Origin: Sphingobacteriales bacterium 46-32
GTDB taxonomy: Bacteria > Bacteroidota > Bacteroidia > Chitinophagales > Chitinophagaceae
Length of the DNA stretch: 64,000 nucleotides
Direction of reading: 5' to 3'
Assembly (NCBI GenBank): GCA_001898485.1
Contig: MKTY01000020.1
Span: forward strand, 1,509,203 to 1,573,202
The notes below the pieces were generated by a model. That model made no database searches. It was not told the DNA's origin and was given only the letters and a program-made list of their open reading frames with translations. This document shows, in pieces, positions 1 through 8,387 of this stretch. Within the stretch, counting starts at the first letter, position 1. The number at the start of each line of letters is the position of its first letter. The translations under genes and the position numbers were made by a program.

Positions 1-506
1 AGCCCGATGCTACTGTACGGCTGCAATGGTGGGCGCAGACAGATGCACAGCATGCGTATTTTGAAGTAGAGAAATCCGCCGATGGATCCCGCTTTACAAC
101 TATTGGAAGAGGTCCGTCTGCGGCTCCCTATATCTTTACCGATCCATCTCCCTATGCAGGCACCGGCTACTATCGTATCAGGCAGGTTGATATGGATGGG
201 TCAGTTACCTATTCTGCTGTGGTGCTGGTCAATTACCAGTTAAAAGCAGCACAGGTACAGCTGTTTCCCAATCCTGCCGCAAAGCAGGTAGAGATACGTA
301 TACTTACTGACAGATCCGGACGCTATAGCCTGCGTATAACCGATTATGCAGGCCGTGAGGTAAAACAGACAACGATCTGGGTAACGCCTGGAACTGCATC
401 TGCCGGCATCGATATTTCAACACTGGCAGCCCAGCTTTATATTGTTAACCTCTACGATCAGTTGGGGCGGCCGGTTGCAACCCGGCAGCTGGTTGTGAGC
501 CGATGA
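1..506 (+). CDS. C-terminal part of a T9SS-sorted secreted protein (5' end outside window)
   Basis: The frame is open from the window edge to the TGA at 504-506, so only the last ~168 residues are visible. The visible part starts with a beta-sandwich-like stretch ending in a GTGYYRIRQVDMDG motif, common just before the sorting domain in Bacteroidota surface proteins. It continues into a type A T9SS C-terminal domain (LFPNPAAKQVEIRI, then YSLRITDYAGREV and a final YIVNLYDQ strand). Such domains direct export across the outer membrane and are usually cleaved. The function of the missing N-terminal part is unknown. rsmA follows after 33 bases and has its own promoter. Confidence 0.85.
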   Translation, partial: PDATVRLQWWAQTDAQHAYFEVEKSADGSRFTTIGRGPSAAPYIFTDPSPYAGTGYYRIRQVDMDGSVTYSAVVLVNYQLKAAQVQLFPNPAAKQVEIRILTDRSGRYSLRITDYAGREVKQTTIWVTPGTASAGIDISTLAAQLYIVNLYDQLGRPVATRQLVVSR

Positions 507-527
507 TCTGTTGTGGGGGGCATGTGC

Positions 528-535
528 TAACTTTG
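528..535 (+). promoter_or_regulatory. -7 element of rsmA, leaderless arrangement
   Basis: TAACTTTG matches the Bacteroidota -7 consensus TAnnTTTG and is followed by only four bases (CGCC) before the rsmA ATG at 540. Transcription should start at or next to the A of the start codon, so the message would have essentially no 5' leader. This is an inference from spacing; no start site has been mapped. Confidence 0.6.
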
Positions 536-539
536 CGCC

Positions 540-1292
540 ATGTATACGCTCAAAAAATCGCTGGGCCAGCATTTCCTTCGGGATGAGAATGTATGCCGCA
601 AGATTGTGCAGGCATTGCAGCAGTATCCCTTTCAGCGCCTGCTCGAGGTAGGCCCGGGCGGAGGAGCACTCACTAAACACCTGCTCGAAATAGCCGATAT
701 TGACTTTAAAGCAGTGGAACTGGATGAGGAAAAAGTACAGTACCTGCTACAGACCTTTCCCGCTATTGAAGGCAAGATCATTCACCAGAGTTTTCTGGAA
801 ACGCCCATTCCCTTTCAGGAGCCTTTTACACTGGTAGGCAACTTCCCTTATAATATCTCTACGCAAATACTCTTTCGTGTGCTGGAATGGAAAGACCAGG
901 TAGAAGCAGTGCTGGGAATGTTTCAGAAAGAAGTAGCCCAACGGGTGGCCGCACGCGAGGGCAATAAAGTATACGGGGTAATGAGCGTGCTGGTACAGGC
1001 TTTTTTTACTGTAGAATATCTTTTTGATGTAAAGGAAAGCAGTTTCAATCCACCGCCAAAAGTAATGAGCGGAGTGATAAGGCTGTTGCCCAGAAAAGAT
1101 ATACCTGCCATGAAAGGAGAGAGGGAGTTTTTTTTACTCGTGAAAACCGCGTTTAATCAGCGCAGGAAAACACTCCGTAATGCTGTACGCGGGTTATTTG
1201 AACCGGCTGTACTGCAGGATAAATTATTTGATAAAAGAGCAGAACAGCTTAGTGTAAATGACTTTGCTGCGCTGACCTTTAAAATGCGCTAA
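540..1292 (+). CDS. rsmA: 16S rRNA (adenine(1518)-N(6)/adenine(1519)-N(6))-dimethyltransferase
   Basis: This 250-residue protein has the family's usual length. It dimethylates two adjacent adenines in the 3' terminal hairpin of 16S rRNA during small-subunit maturation, using S-adenosylmethionine. The N-terminal KKSLGQHFL motif, the SAM-binding loop E36-VGPGGG and the catalytic N101-FPY motif are all present. The ATG at 540 gives the normal N-terminus and lies four bases after a -7 element. The dehydrogenase downstream starts 8 bases after the stop, so the two are probably co-transcribed. Confidence 0.97.
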   Translation: MYTLKKSLGQHFLRDENVCRKIVQALQQYPFQRLLEVGPGGGALTKHLLEIADIDFKAVELDEEKVQYLLQTFPAIEGKIIHQSFLETPIPFQEPFTLVGNFPYNISTQILFRVLEWKDQVEAVLGMFQKEVAQRVAAREGNKVYGVMSVLVQAFFTVEYLFDVKESSFNPPPKVMSGVIRLLPRKDIPAMKGEREFFLLVKTAFNQRRKTLRNAVRGLFEPAVLQDKLFDKRAEQLSVNDFAALTFKMR

Positions 1293-1300
1293 ATAGCATC

Positions 1301-2227
1301 ATGAAGAAAGTGATCATTACCGGAAAGGCCCATCCGGTTTTACAGGACACGCTGACGGCACACAATTACCAGGTAATCTATGATCCCGCTATTACCTATG
1401 AGGGATTGATGGCACAGATAAGCGATGCAGAAGGATTGGTGGTTACAACCCGCATTCCGATTGATCGTGCACTGCTCGATACAGCATCATCACTGAAGTG
1501 GGTCGGCAGACTGGGAAGCGGTATGGAATTGATTGACGTACCGTATGCCGAAAGTAAAGGCATTCGGTGTGTAAGCAGTCCTGAAGGCAATCGAAATGCA
1601 GTGGCCGAACATTCACTGGCATTGTTGCTTTCATTGATGAACCGCATACACTCAGCGTCTGAAGAAGTAAAGCAGGGTATCTGGAAACGCGACGAAAACC
1701 GGGGTGTGGAGCTTTCGGGCCGCACAGTCGGTATTATCGGGTATGGAAATACAGGAGAGGCTTTTGCCCGCCTGCTGCAGGCCTTTGATGTAACCATTCT
1801 GGCCCACGATAAATACCGGTTTGGTTTTGCCAAAGGACCGGTAAAGGAAGCCAGCCTGGAACAAATAGCCCGCTATGCAGACGTAATAAGCCTGCATCTG
1901 CCGCTTACGGATGAAACATTTCATCTGGCTAATGCCGGTTTTTTCGGCAGCCTGCAAAACAAGCCCTATTTCCTGAATGCGTCAAGAGGCAAGGTAATGG
2001 ATACCGATGCTTTAATAGATGCTTTGAAAAACAATAAGATAGCTGGTGCCGGCCTCGATGTGCTGGAAAACGAAAAACTGGCTACCTATCAGCCTGCAGA
2101 AAAAGAAAGGCTCGACTGGCTGCTTAGTCAGCCTAATGTGCTGATCACTCCGCATATAGCAGGCTACACCTATGAGGCACTGGAGCGTATGGCTACCGTA
2201 TTGTTACAAAAATTAGGATTTCGCTAA
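1301..2227 (+). CDS. D-isomer-specific 2-hydroxyacid dehydrogenase
   Basis: This 308-residue cytoplasmic NAD-dependent oxidoreductase belongs to the D-3-phosphoglycerate/D-lactate dehydrogenase superfamily. An N-terminal substrate-domain segment is followed by the Rossmann domain with G147-YGNTG, the catalytic arginine in NASRG (R229), the acidic residue near 256-258 and the catalytic histidine H285 in TPHIAGYT. It lacks the C-terminal ACT domain of some SerA enzymes. The substrate cannot be fixed from sequence: phosphoglycerate is possible, other 2-hydroxyacids equally so. It sits 8 bases after rsmA and probably shares its transcript. Confidence 0.9.
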   Translation: MKKVIITGKAHPVLQDTLTAHNYQVIYDPAITYEGLMAQISDAEGLVVTTRIPIDRALLDTASSLKWVGRLGSGMELIDVPYAESKGIRCVSSPEGNRNAVAEHSLALLLSLMNRIHSASEEVKQGIWKRDENRGVELSGRTVGIIGYGNTGEAFARLLQAFDVTILAHDKYRFGFAKGPVKEASLEQIARYADVISLHLPLTDETFHLANAGFFGSLQNKPYFLNASRGKVMDTDALIDALKNNKIAGAGLDVLENEKLATYQPAEKERLDWLLSQPNVLITPHIAGYTYEALERMATVLLQKLGFR

Positions 2228-2252
2228 GAAGGCGTATTTTAAAATACTTTAT

Positions 2253-2313
2253 TATCTTTGCACCATATCGCAACGCTTCAGTTCCCCGGAATTGAGGCGT
2301 TGCTATTTTTTTC
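2253..2313 (+). promoter_or_regulatory. greA promoter and terminator-like leader hairpin (putative attenuator)
   Basis: TATCTTTG at 2253-2260 fits the -7 element. Downstream of the predicted start site, 2271-2302 folds into a 14-15 bp stem (CAACGC... pairing with ...GCGTTG) with two GU pairs, immediately followed by a run of seven T. That is the shape of an intrinsic terminator, yet it lies between the promoter and the greA ribosome-binding site. A 14-nt palindrome (GTATTTTAAAATAC, 2234-2247) lies just upstream of the -7 element. The hairpin may also terminate read-through from the upstream gene. Both roles are inferred. Confidence 0.6.
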
Positions 2314-2335
2314 ATTTATACCTAAGGAGGTTACT

Positions 2336-2809
2336 ATGAGTACTATTCAGTATGTTACCAAGGAAACACTTGAGCAAATGAAGGTGGAACTGCAACGGAT
2401 GAAATCAGTTGAGCGGCCGGCTGCCAGCCGTGCTATTGCAGAAGCCAGAGAAAAAGGTGACCTGAAAGAGAATGCAGAATACGATGCCGCTAAGGAAGCC
2501 CAGGGTTTACTGGAGGCTAAAATAGCCAGTATGGAAGGGGCCTTAGCCAATGTACGTGTACTGGACGAGTCGAGCATTGATACCAGCAAAGTATCTATCC
2601 TTACCAAGGTGACACTGACCAATCTGTCTACAAAAAAACAGGTGACTTACCAGATCGTAAGCGAAAAAGAAGCTGATCTGAAAGCCGGAAAAATATCCGT
2701 GACCTCACCTATCGGCAAAGGTATACTCGGCAAAACCGTGGGCGAAACAGCCGAAGTACTGGCTCCCGCAGGCACGCTCCGCTTCAAGATCGAAGATATT
2801 ACCGCCTGA
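2336..2809 (+). CDS. greA: Transcription elongation factor GreA
   Basis: This 157-residue protein matches the usual GreA length. GreA enters the RNA polymerase secondary channel and stimulates cleavage of backtracked transcripts. The N-terminal coiled coil carries the ...EKGDLKENAEYDAAKEAQG motif holding the acidic tip residues, and the C-terminal FKBP-like domain contains SPIGKGILGKTVGE. The frame extends upstream to 2258, but that start lies in the -7 element, whereas 2336 is preceded at 6-base spacing by AAGGAGG, a near-perfect Shine-Dalgarno sequence that is unusual for this phylum. Confidence 0.96.
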   Translation: MSTIQYVTKETLEQMKVELQRMKSVERPAASRAIAEAREKGDLKENAEYDAAKEAQGLLEAKIASMEGALANVRVLDESSIDTSKVSILTKVTLTNLSTKKQVTYQIVSEKEADLKAGKISVTSPIGKGILGKTVGETAEVLAPAGTLRFKIEDITA

Positions 2810-2859
2810 TAAAAGTCGCCGGCAGAAATTTCGCTTTTGCAGCCAATAAAACAGTACCA

Positions 2860-3252
2860 ATGTCAATCTTTTCCAAAATTATAAACGGCGAAATACCCTC
2901 CTACAGAATTGCTGAGAACGATAAATTCTATGCTTTTCTCGACATCTTCCCCCTGCAGGAAGGGCATGTACTGGTAGTGCCAAAGCTGGAAACAGACAAC
3001 CTGTTTGATCTGCCGGCCGACTATCTCGGCGAACTGCTCGTATTTGCGCAGCCGATTGCTAAAGCCATTGAAAAAACTTTTGACTGCAACCGTTGCGGTA
3101 TCAGTGTAATAGGCCTCGAAGTACCCCATGCACATCTGCACCTCATACCCATCAACTCGGCCAACGACCTGAATTTTACCCGCCCCAAAATGAAACTGAC
3201 CGAATCGAGATTTCTGGAGATACAGGAAATGATAGTGAATGCAATGTGCTGA
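2860..3252 (+). CDS. HIT family hydrolase
   Basis: This 130-residue histidine-triad protein has the signature H90-A-H92-L-H94 followed by LIPI. Family members hydrolyse or transfer nucleoside phosphoramidates and related nucleotides; the Hint branch is the closest by length and by the N-terminal IFSKIINGEIPSYRI motif. The exact substrate is not visible. The gene lies 50 bases after greA, a frequent pairing in Bacteroidota. Its last codons and the stop codon are formed by the first units of a short repeat array (see 3244-3422). Confidence 0.93.
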   Translation: MSIFSKIINGEIPSYRIAENDKFYAFLDIFPLQEGHVLVVPKLETDNLFDLPADYLGELLVFAQPIAKAIEKTFDCNRCGISVIGLEVPHAHLHLIPINSANDLNFTRPKMKLTESRFLEIQEMIVNAMC

Positions 3253-3422
3253 TTTGCTAATGTGCTAATGATGCTATAGTTGTGATGCCAAATAAAGTTT
3301 TAGCGGCTTACGGCTATATTTAATAAATTATTAGATGCAAATCGGGGTTGCAGATGTTTTCCAATTCTTTAGTTACTTGAATCCACACTAAGAAATATTA
3401 GCACACTAGCACATCAGCACAT
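3244..3422. repeat. Facing inverted pair of degenerate 8-bp arrays, locus A
   Basis: The left arm (about 3244-3275) is made of TGTGCTGA, TTGCTAAT and TGTGCTAA-like units. The right arm (about 3400-3422) carries the same units in reverse complement (TTAGCACA, CTAGCACA, TCAGCACA). They flank about 125 bp of AT-rich sequence between the convergent HIT and ruvC genes. The arrays touch the stop codons of both genes. The same arrangement occurs at 8259-8386, 26729-26859 and 38234-38456. Confidence 0.75.
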
Positions 3423-3423
3423 T

Positions 3424-3987
3424 CTATCTCTTCGTTCGTGCAGGATTTTTATTAATAAAATCTTCCCACCCGTTAAAGGCTTTATCACTGCTTGCAGGAA
3501 TGGAGTGTAGCTGAAAATGATGACATACTGCAATGGCCAGGGCATCGGTGGCATCGTAATAAGCGGGCGCTTCTTTGATGTGCAGCAGGGTTTGAAGCAT
3601 TTTCCATACCTGGTGTTTGTCTGCATTTCCATTGCCTGTTACAGACTGTTTTACTTTACGGGGAGAATATTCTGTAACCGGCAGGCCTGCACTCATGGCA
3701 GCAGCAATGGCCACACCCTGAGCCCGGCCCAGTTTCAGCATGCTTTGCACATTTTTACCAAAGAAAGGAGCTTCGATAGCAAATTCCTGTGGCTTATAGG
3801 CGGCAATGAGCGCTACAATTTTTTCATGGATCAGCTGCAGCCGCTCATAATGATCTTTTTTTGCCGACAGGCGCAGCACTTCCATTTCGCACAAACGGAT
3901 TTGCCGGCCATTGGTTTCAATCACACTATAACCCATAAGCAGCGTGCCCGGGTCGATTCCTAATATTATTTTGCCGGCCTTTTGCAA
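3424..3987 (-). CDS. ruvC: Crossover junction endodeoxyribonuclease RuvC
   Basis: This 187-residue RNase H-fold nuclease resolves Holliday junctions with RuvAB. The expected acidic residues are present: D12 in LGIDPGT, E72 in FAIEAPFFGKN, and the DATDALAIAVCHH motif with D145/D148. The only start compatible with the family's N-terminus is a TTG at 3987; an in-frame TAA lies eight codons upstream with no ATG between. A C-terminal tail of about 20 residues is slightly longer than in many homologues. ruvB is encoded separately at 23.9 kb, so the ruv genes do not form an operon here. Confidence 0.95.
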   Translation of the reverse strand: MQKAGKIILGIDPGTLLMGYSVIETNGRQIRLCEMEVLRLSAKKDHYERLQLIHEKIVALIAAYKPQEFAIEAPFFGKNVQSMLKLGRAQGVAIAAAMSAGLPVTEYSPRKVKQSVTGNGNADKHQVWKMLQTLLHIKEAPAYYDATDALAIAVCHHFQLHSIPASSDKAFNGWEDFINKNPARTKR

Positions 3988-4052
3988 GGGGGATGTATTT
4001 TTACAGGATTAGTAAAGCTGCACAGTTTGCCGCAATCCGGATACCTTAAGCG

Positions 4053-5108
4053 ATGCCGGGCAGGGCTCAACAAAGCCTCAATATGCATCTCAAAAATAGA
4101 AATAAAAGACATATTAAATTACTCGTCAACTATTTACTGGGCCCCCTGCTGTTTGCATGGCTGGCTTACTCTATTTATCAGCAATTAATGAGTCAGCCAA
4201 ACCTGGCAGCATCATGGAAACATACCCGGCAGACTTTTGGCACTTCGCAAATATGGTTACTGGCATTGGCTCTTTTCCTTATGCTGCTCAATTGGGGTAT
4301 TGAAGCTGTAAAGTGGCAACTGGCAGTGCGCCGTGTGCAGGCTATTTCCTATTTCACCGCATGCAAAGCAGTGTTATCCGGGGTGTCTTTTTCGGTCACC
4401 ACACCCAACCGGGTAGGTGAATACCTGGGACGTATACTGTATATGAAGGAAGGCAGCCGCCTTAAAGCTATTTCGCTGACGATTGCAGGCAGCATCAGTC
4501 AGCTGATCATAACACTGATGATGGGTTGCGTGGGCTTACTGTTTCTGCGCAGTGAAATTGAAGCGGCTCAATTGCTGTCGGGCTTCTGGTATGAACTGAT
4601 ATTGTATGGCACGATTACCATTTCAGCCGTTTTAACACTATTTTATTTTAAACTGTCGTGGCTGGTAAAATGGCTTGACAGGCTGCCCGGAAGCAGGCGC
4701 TACGCCTGGCTTATAGAGTCGCTGGAACAATTTGATGCAACTATCCTTTTGCAACTGCTGTCTTTATCAGCAATACGGTTTATCGTGTTTATGGCACAGT
4801 ATTACCTGCTCTTTCGTTTATTTGAGGTATCAATATCCTGGTGGCAGTGTTACTGGTGTATAAGCATTTCCTTTTTGGTAATGGCCGCAATTCCCACGAT
4901 TGCGCTTTTTACAGATCTGGGGCTCAGGGGCACAGTCACACTCAAACTGGCAGGCCTGTTTAGCAGTAATCAACTGGGAATCGGCCTGGCGGCAGCCAGC
5001 ATCTGGTTTATCAATTTGATCATACCGGCACTGGCAGGTAGTTTATTAATTTTGGGGATAGGAAGGATATTCAGGAAAAAAGAGACCATAACAGAAAAGA
5101 ATACGTAA
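4053..5108 (+). CDS. Polytopic membrane protein of the lysylphosphatidylglycerol synthase TM / UPF0104 type
   Basis: This protein of up to 351 residues has seven to eight hydrophobic segments and the motif TTPNRVGEYLGRI around residues 115-127, typical of the flippase-like membrane domain shared with MprF and AglD-like proteins. It lacks any soluble lysyltransferase domain, so a lipid transport or scaffold role is more likely than aminoacylation. The start may be 4053 or the internal ATG at 4083, which gives MHLKNRNKRH, a basic N-terminus before the first membrane span. Function of stand-alone members is not established. Confidence 0.8.
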   Translation: MPGRAQQSLNMHLKNRNKRHIKLLVNYLLGPLLFAWLAYSIYQQLMSQPNLAASWKHTRQTFGTSQIWLLALALFLMLLNWGIEAVKWQLAVRRVQAISYFTACKAVLSGVSFSVTTPNRVGEYLGRILYMKEGSRLKAISLTIAGSISQLIITLMMGCVGLLFLRSEIEAAQLLSGFWYELILYGTITISAVLTLFYFKLSWLVKWLDRLPGSRRYAWLIESLEQFDATILLQLLSLSAIRFIVFMAQYYLLFRLFEVSISWWQCYWCISISFLVMAAIPTIALFTDLGLRGTVTLKLAGLFSSNQLGIGLAAASIWFINLIIPALAGSLLILGIGRIFRKKETITEKNT

Positions 5109-5135
5109 CATATTTTATATTAATTCGTTATAATA

Positions 5136-5981
5136 ATGTTTCAGGTATTGAAACGTATAAACACAAATTTGATGAAGGGATTCAGGAAATTTACTGCAGT
5201 GCCATTACTGGCACTGATGGGATTCTCACAACAGGCCTATGCACCGTCTGATGAAGGCTGTACAATAAAGAATACCGCTTTCCAGGCAGGCGAAAAAATA
5301 TCGATGACCGTATTTTATGCCGTTGCCGGTGTATATGTAAATGCAGGTAACGCCACATTTACCAATACCCTGGAAACATTGAATGGGAAACCGGTTTATC
5401 ATATTGTAGGAGAAGGTAAAACCAACTCATCTTACGATTTCCTGTATAAAGTGCGCGACAAATACGAATCCTATATTGATACTGCAACCATGCAGCCGCT
5501 CAAGTTTATAAGGAATGTAAACGAAGGAGGATATAAGATATACCAGAATATATCATTCAATAAAACAGCCAATACGGCTATTACCAACGACGGAGTGTAT
5601 AAGGTGCCTGCCTGTGTACAGGATGTGGTAAGTGCTGTATTCTATGCGCGCAATGTTGATTTTTCGAAACTGCAGCCCAACGATAAGATATCTTTTTCCA
5701 TGTTTCTCGACAATGAGGTATACAATATGTATATCCGCTACCTCGGCCGCGAAACTATTAAGACCAAGTATGGTAAATTCAGGGCTATCAAATTCAAACC
5801 ACTGCTGATCAAAGGCACTATTTTCAAAGGAGGAGAAGATATGGTGGTATGGGTTACAGATGATATGAACCGTATTCCGGTACGTATCGAAAGCCCCATC
5901 GTGGTAGGAAAAGTAAAAATCGATATGATGAGCCACGAAGGTTTGCGTTACCCGCTCACCTCGCTCGTTAAACGCCGTTAA
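5136..5981 (+). CDS. DUF3108 domain-containing secreted protein
   Basis: This protein of 281 residues (269 if the ATG at 5172 is used) starts MKGFRKFTAVPLLALMGF...QAYA from the second start, a good signal peptide. The rest resembles DUF3108: GEKISMTVFYAVAGVYVNAGNATF near the N-terminus and a C-terminal MVVWVTDDMNRIPVRIE motif. DUF3108 proteins are predicted periplasmic or outer-membrane-associated beta-rich proteins of unknown function. It follows the membrane protein by 27 bases and may be co-transcribed with it. Confidence 0.85.
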   Translation: MFQVLKRINTNLMKGFRKFTAVPLLALMGFSQQAYAPSDEGCTIKNTAFQAGEKISMTVFYAVAGVYVNAGNATFTNTLETLNGKPVYHIVGEGKTNSSYDFLYKVRDKYESYIDTATMQPLKFIRNVNEGGYKIYQNISFNKTANTAITNDGVYKVPACVQDVVSAVFYARNVDFSKLQPNDKISFSMFLDNEVYNMYIRYLGRETIKTKYGKFRAIKFKPLLIKGTIFKGGEDMVVWVTDDMNRIPVRIESPIVVGKVKIDMMSHEGLRYPLTSLVKRR

Positions 5982-5989
5982 ACCCCATC

Positions 5990-6856
5990 TTACAATTCCG
6001 ACAGTTTAAAAAACTCGTTAGGGCGCACACCTTTTTCGGTTTGCTGTACGGTGCAGCATTCATTGACCGGGTCATGTTCAAAAAACAGGACATAGTCATT
6101 GTCGGCGGCTTCCTGTAAAAAACTTTTCTTTTCGCCCAGGGTGGTCAGCGGAAACATATCGTAGGCCATTACATAGGGCAATGGCATGTGTCCGGCAGAA
6201 GGAAGCAGATCGGCCATGTATACAATTGTACGCCTTTTGTACTGCAGCTGGGGCAGCATCATGCTCTGGGTATGACCGTCTACGAAACGGATGTCAAAGC
6301 CGTCGGCAAATGAAGCGCTTCGGAGCTGATTGCTGCCGGCAACAAGCCCGGCGTCGGGTATAAATTTTAACTGACCACTTTGCTTGATCGGCAGAATATT
6401 TTCCTTCAGGAAAGAGGCTTTTTCCCGGTCGTTGGGGTGTACGGCCCAGTCCCAGTGCGCCGCATTACTCCAGAATATAGCACGGGGAAATGCCGGTACC
6501 AGTTGATCTCCTTCCCGTTTTATGGATCCGCCGCAGTGATCAAAATGCAGGTGGGTCATAAATACATCTGTAATATCATTGCGGGTAAATCCATGTTTTT
6601 TTAAGGAGCCATCGAGCGTATCATTCCCATGCAGGTAATAATGACCAAAAAACTTTGCATCCTGCTTATCACCCATGCCCGTATCAACCAATATCAGCCG
6701 GTTGCCATCCTCGATCAGCAGCGAGCGCAGGGCCCAGCTGCACATATTATTTTCATCGGCCGGGTTGATCTTGTTCCACATGCTCTTGGGCACCACACCA
6801 AACATAGCGCCGCCATCCAGTTTAAAATAGCCTGTATTGACTGAGTAAAGTTTCAT
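5990..6856 (-). CDS. MBL-fold metallo-hydrolase
   Basis: This 288-residue metallo-beta-lactamase-fold enzyme has the metal-binding signature H102-L-H104-F-D106-H107 and later ligands in VDGHTQSMM and YMADLLPSAGH. No signal peptide is visible, so it is probably cytoplasmic. The general layout resembles the AttM/AiiA lactonase-like branch, but acyl-homoserine lactone hydrolysis cannot be claimed. A -7 element (TAATTTTG on the minus strand) overlaps the 3' end of the MFS gene just upstream, so it has its own promoter. It converges with the DUF3108 gene with 8 bases between the stops. Confidence 0.88.
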   Translation of the reverse strand: MKLYSVNTGYFKLDGGAMFGVVPKSMWNKINPADENNMCSWALRSLLIEDGNRLILVDTGMGDKQDAKFFGHYYLHGNDTLDGSLKKHGFTRNDITDVFMTHLHFDHCGGSIKREGDQLVPAFPRAIFWSNAAHWDWAVHPNDREKASFLKENILPIKQSGQLKFIPDAGLVAGSNQLRSASFADGFDIRFVDGHTQSMMLPQLQYKRRTIVYMADLLPSAGHMPLPYVMAYDMFPLTTLGEKKSFLQEAADNDYVLFFEHDPVNECCTVQQTEKGVRPNEFFKLSEL

Positions 6857-6884
6857 ATGCGGATTGTTGAGAGGTATTACAAAA

Positions 6885-8213
6885 TTAATCTTTCAGCTCG
6901 CGCAACCTGCCGGTAAGCGGTTTGTAAGCGTACAAAAGTGCCAGCAGTGCGCATATGAAGAAGATGCCGAGGGCAACAATACTGTTACGCATATTTCCGG
7001 TCAGCTCTTCGAGGTATGCAAAGGTAAAGATGCCGATCACGATGGCAATTTTTTCTGTTACATCATAAAAGCTGAAGAAGCTGGTAGTGTCCTGTGTTTG
7101 CGGCAGCAGCTTACTGTAGGTGCTGCGGCTCATACTTTGAATACCCCCCATTACAAGTCCTACTATAGAGGCCAGAATATAGAATTGTGTTTGTGTCTGC
7201 ACATGATAACCGGCTATGCATACCCCAATCCATATCAGTACAGCAAGCGTTATCACCCACCAGTTGCCGATTCGTTTGCTCAGCCGGCTCATACCGATTG
7301 CACCGGGTATAGCCACCAGTTGTATCAGGATGATGGTAATAAGTAGTTTGGGCTCATCGTCGGGATTGGGGAAAATTTCTTTCTTCGCAAAACCAGCAGC
7401 TACGAGCATCACGGTTTGTACACCCATGCTGTACAGGAAGAAGCTAAACAGGAAACGTTTAAGCGAAGGCATATGCGAAAGCTGCCGCCATACTATTCCC
7501 AGCTCGTGAAAGCCATTGATCAGCACATTCTTTTTTGACTGTCGTTCGGCTTTACTGCTCAGTGGCATGGCACGCAGTGTAACCTGTGCAAAACCAAACC
7601 ACCACAAACCCGTGAGCAGAAACGATACGCGGGCGCCGATCGTACCGTCTTCTTTATTCAGACCAAACAGTTCCGGTTTCAGAATTACTACAAAGCAGAT
7701 GATCTGCAGCAGTACGCTGCCTATATATCCCATGGCAAACCCTTTGGCGCTGATACGGTCCTGGTCGGCGGGTGCGGCAATATCGGGCAGGTAAGAATTG
7801 TAAAACACAAGACTGCTCCAGAATCCCATGGCAGCTATGGCAAAAGCGATCATGCCGTATTCGATATTATCTTTCGTAAACCAGAACAGCGCTACACAGG
7901 CCGAAGAGCCCACATAACAAAACCAGCGCAGCCAAACCTTTTTATTTCTCCTGTAATCGGCAATAGAGCTGAGAATAGGAGAGGAGATGGCTACGAGGAA
8001 AAATACAAAGGCCAGTACATAATTCTGCAGAGCGGTATTGACAAACTGCCGGCCAAAAAAATTGACATAGGAGGGTTTAGAGGGGTCGCTGGCAGCAGTA
8101 ATACCTACATAATATGCAGGAAAGATGGTGGAAGTGATGACCAGGTTGTAAGCAGAGTTGGCCCAGTCATACATTGCCCAGGCATTCACTACTTTTTTAG
8201 AAGCCGTTTGCAT
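6885..8213 (-). CDS. MFS transporter of the UMF1/Atg22-like family
   Basis: This 442-residue inner-membrane protein has about 12 hydrophobic segments. The N-terminal motif NAWAMYDWANSAYNLVI is characteristic of the UMF1 (Atg22-like) branch of the major facilitator superfamily. Substrates of bacterial members are mostly unknown; amino-acid efflux is known only for the yeast vacuolar protein. The gene reads in the same direction as the MBL hydrolase 28 bases downstream, but that gene has its own promoter-like element. Confidence 0.9.
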   Translation of the reverse strand: MQTASKKVVNAWAMYDWANSAYNLVITSTIFPAYYVGITAASDPSKPSYVNFFGRQFVNTALQNYVLAFVFFLVAISSPILSSIADYRRNKKVWLRWFCYVGSSACVALFWFTKDNIEYGMIAFAIAAMGFWSSLVFYNSYLPDIAAPADQDRISAKGFAMGYIGSVLLQIICFVVILKPELFGLNKEDGTIGARVSFLLTGLWWFGFAQVTLRAMPLSSKAERQSKKNVLINGFHELGIVWRQLSHMPSLKRFLFSFFLYSMGVQTVMLVAAGFAKKEIFPNPDDEPKLLITIILIQLVAIPGAIGMSRLSKRIGNWWVITLAVLIWIGVCIAGYHVQTQTQFYILASIVGLVMGGIQSMSRSTYSKLLPQTQDTTSFFSFYDVTEKIAIVIGIFTFAYLEELTGNMRNSIVALGIFFICALLALLYAYKPLTGRLRELKD

Positions 8214-8258
8214 ACAAAAGACGGTGTTTGTAGGTGTGAATATAGGGAAAAGAGGAGA

Positions 8259-8386
8259 TCAATGTGCTGATGTGCTGATGCGTGAAGGGGTTTGTAAATA
8301 GAAGTGTCAAATAAATGAATGTAATAAAAAGATTACCCAGCCTGAAATTCATTAGCAAATCAGCAAATCAGCAAATCAGCACATCG
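8259..8386. repeat. Facing inverted pair of degenerate 8-bp arrays, locus B
   Basis: The left arm (about 8259-8281) reads CAATGTGCTGATGTGCTGAT; the right arm (about 8350-8386) holds ATTAGCAA and three ATCAGCAA/ATCAGCAC units in the opposite orientation. The arms enclose about 70 bp. The right arm ends two bases before the uppP stop codon. It is the same unit family as locus A. Confidence 0.75.
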
Positions 8387-8387
8387 C

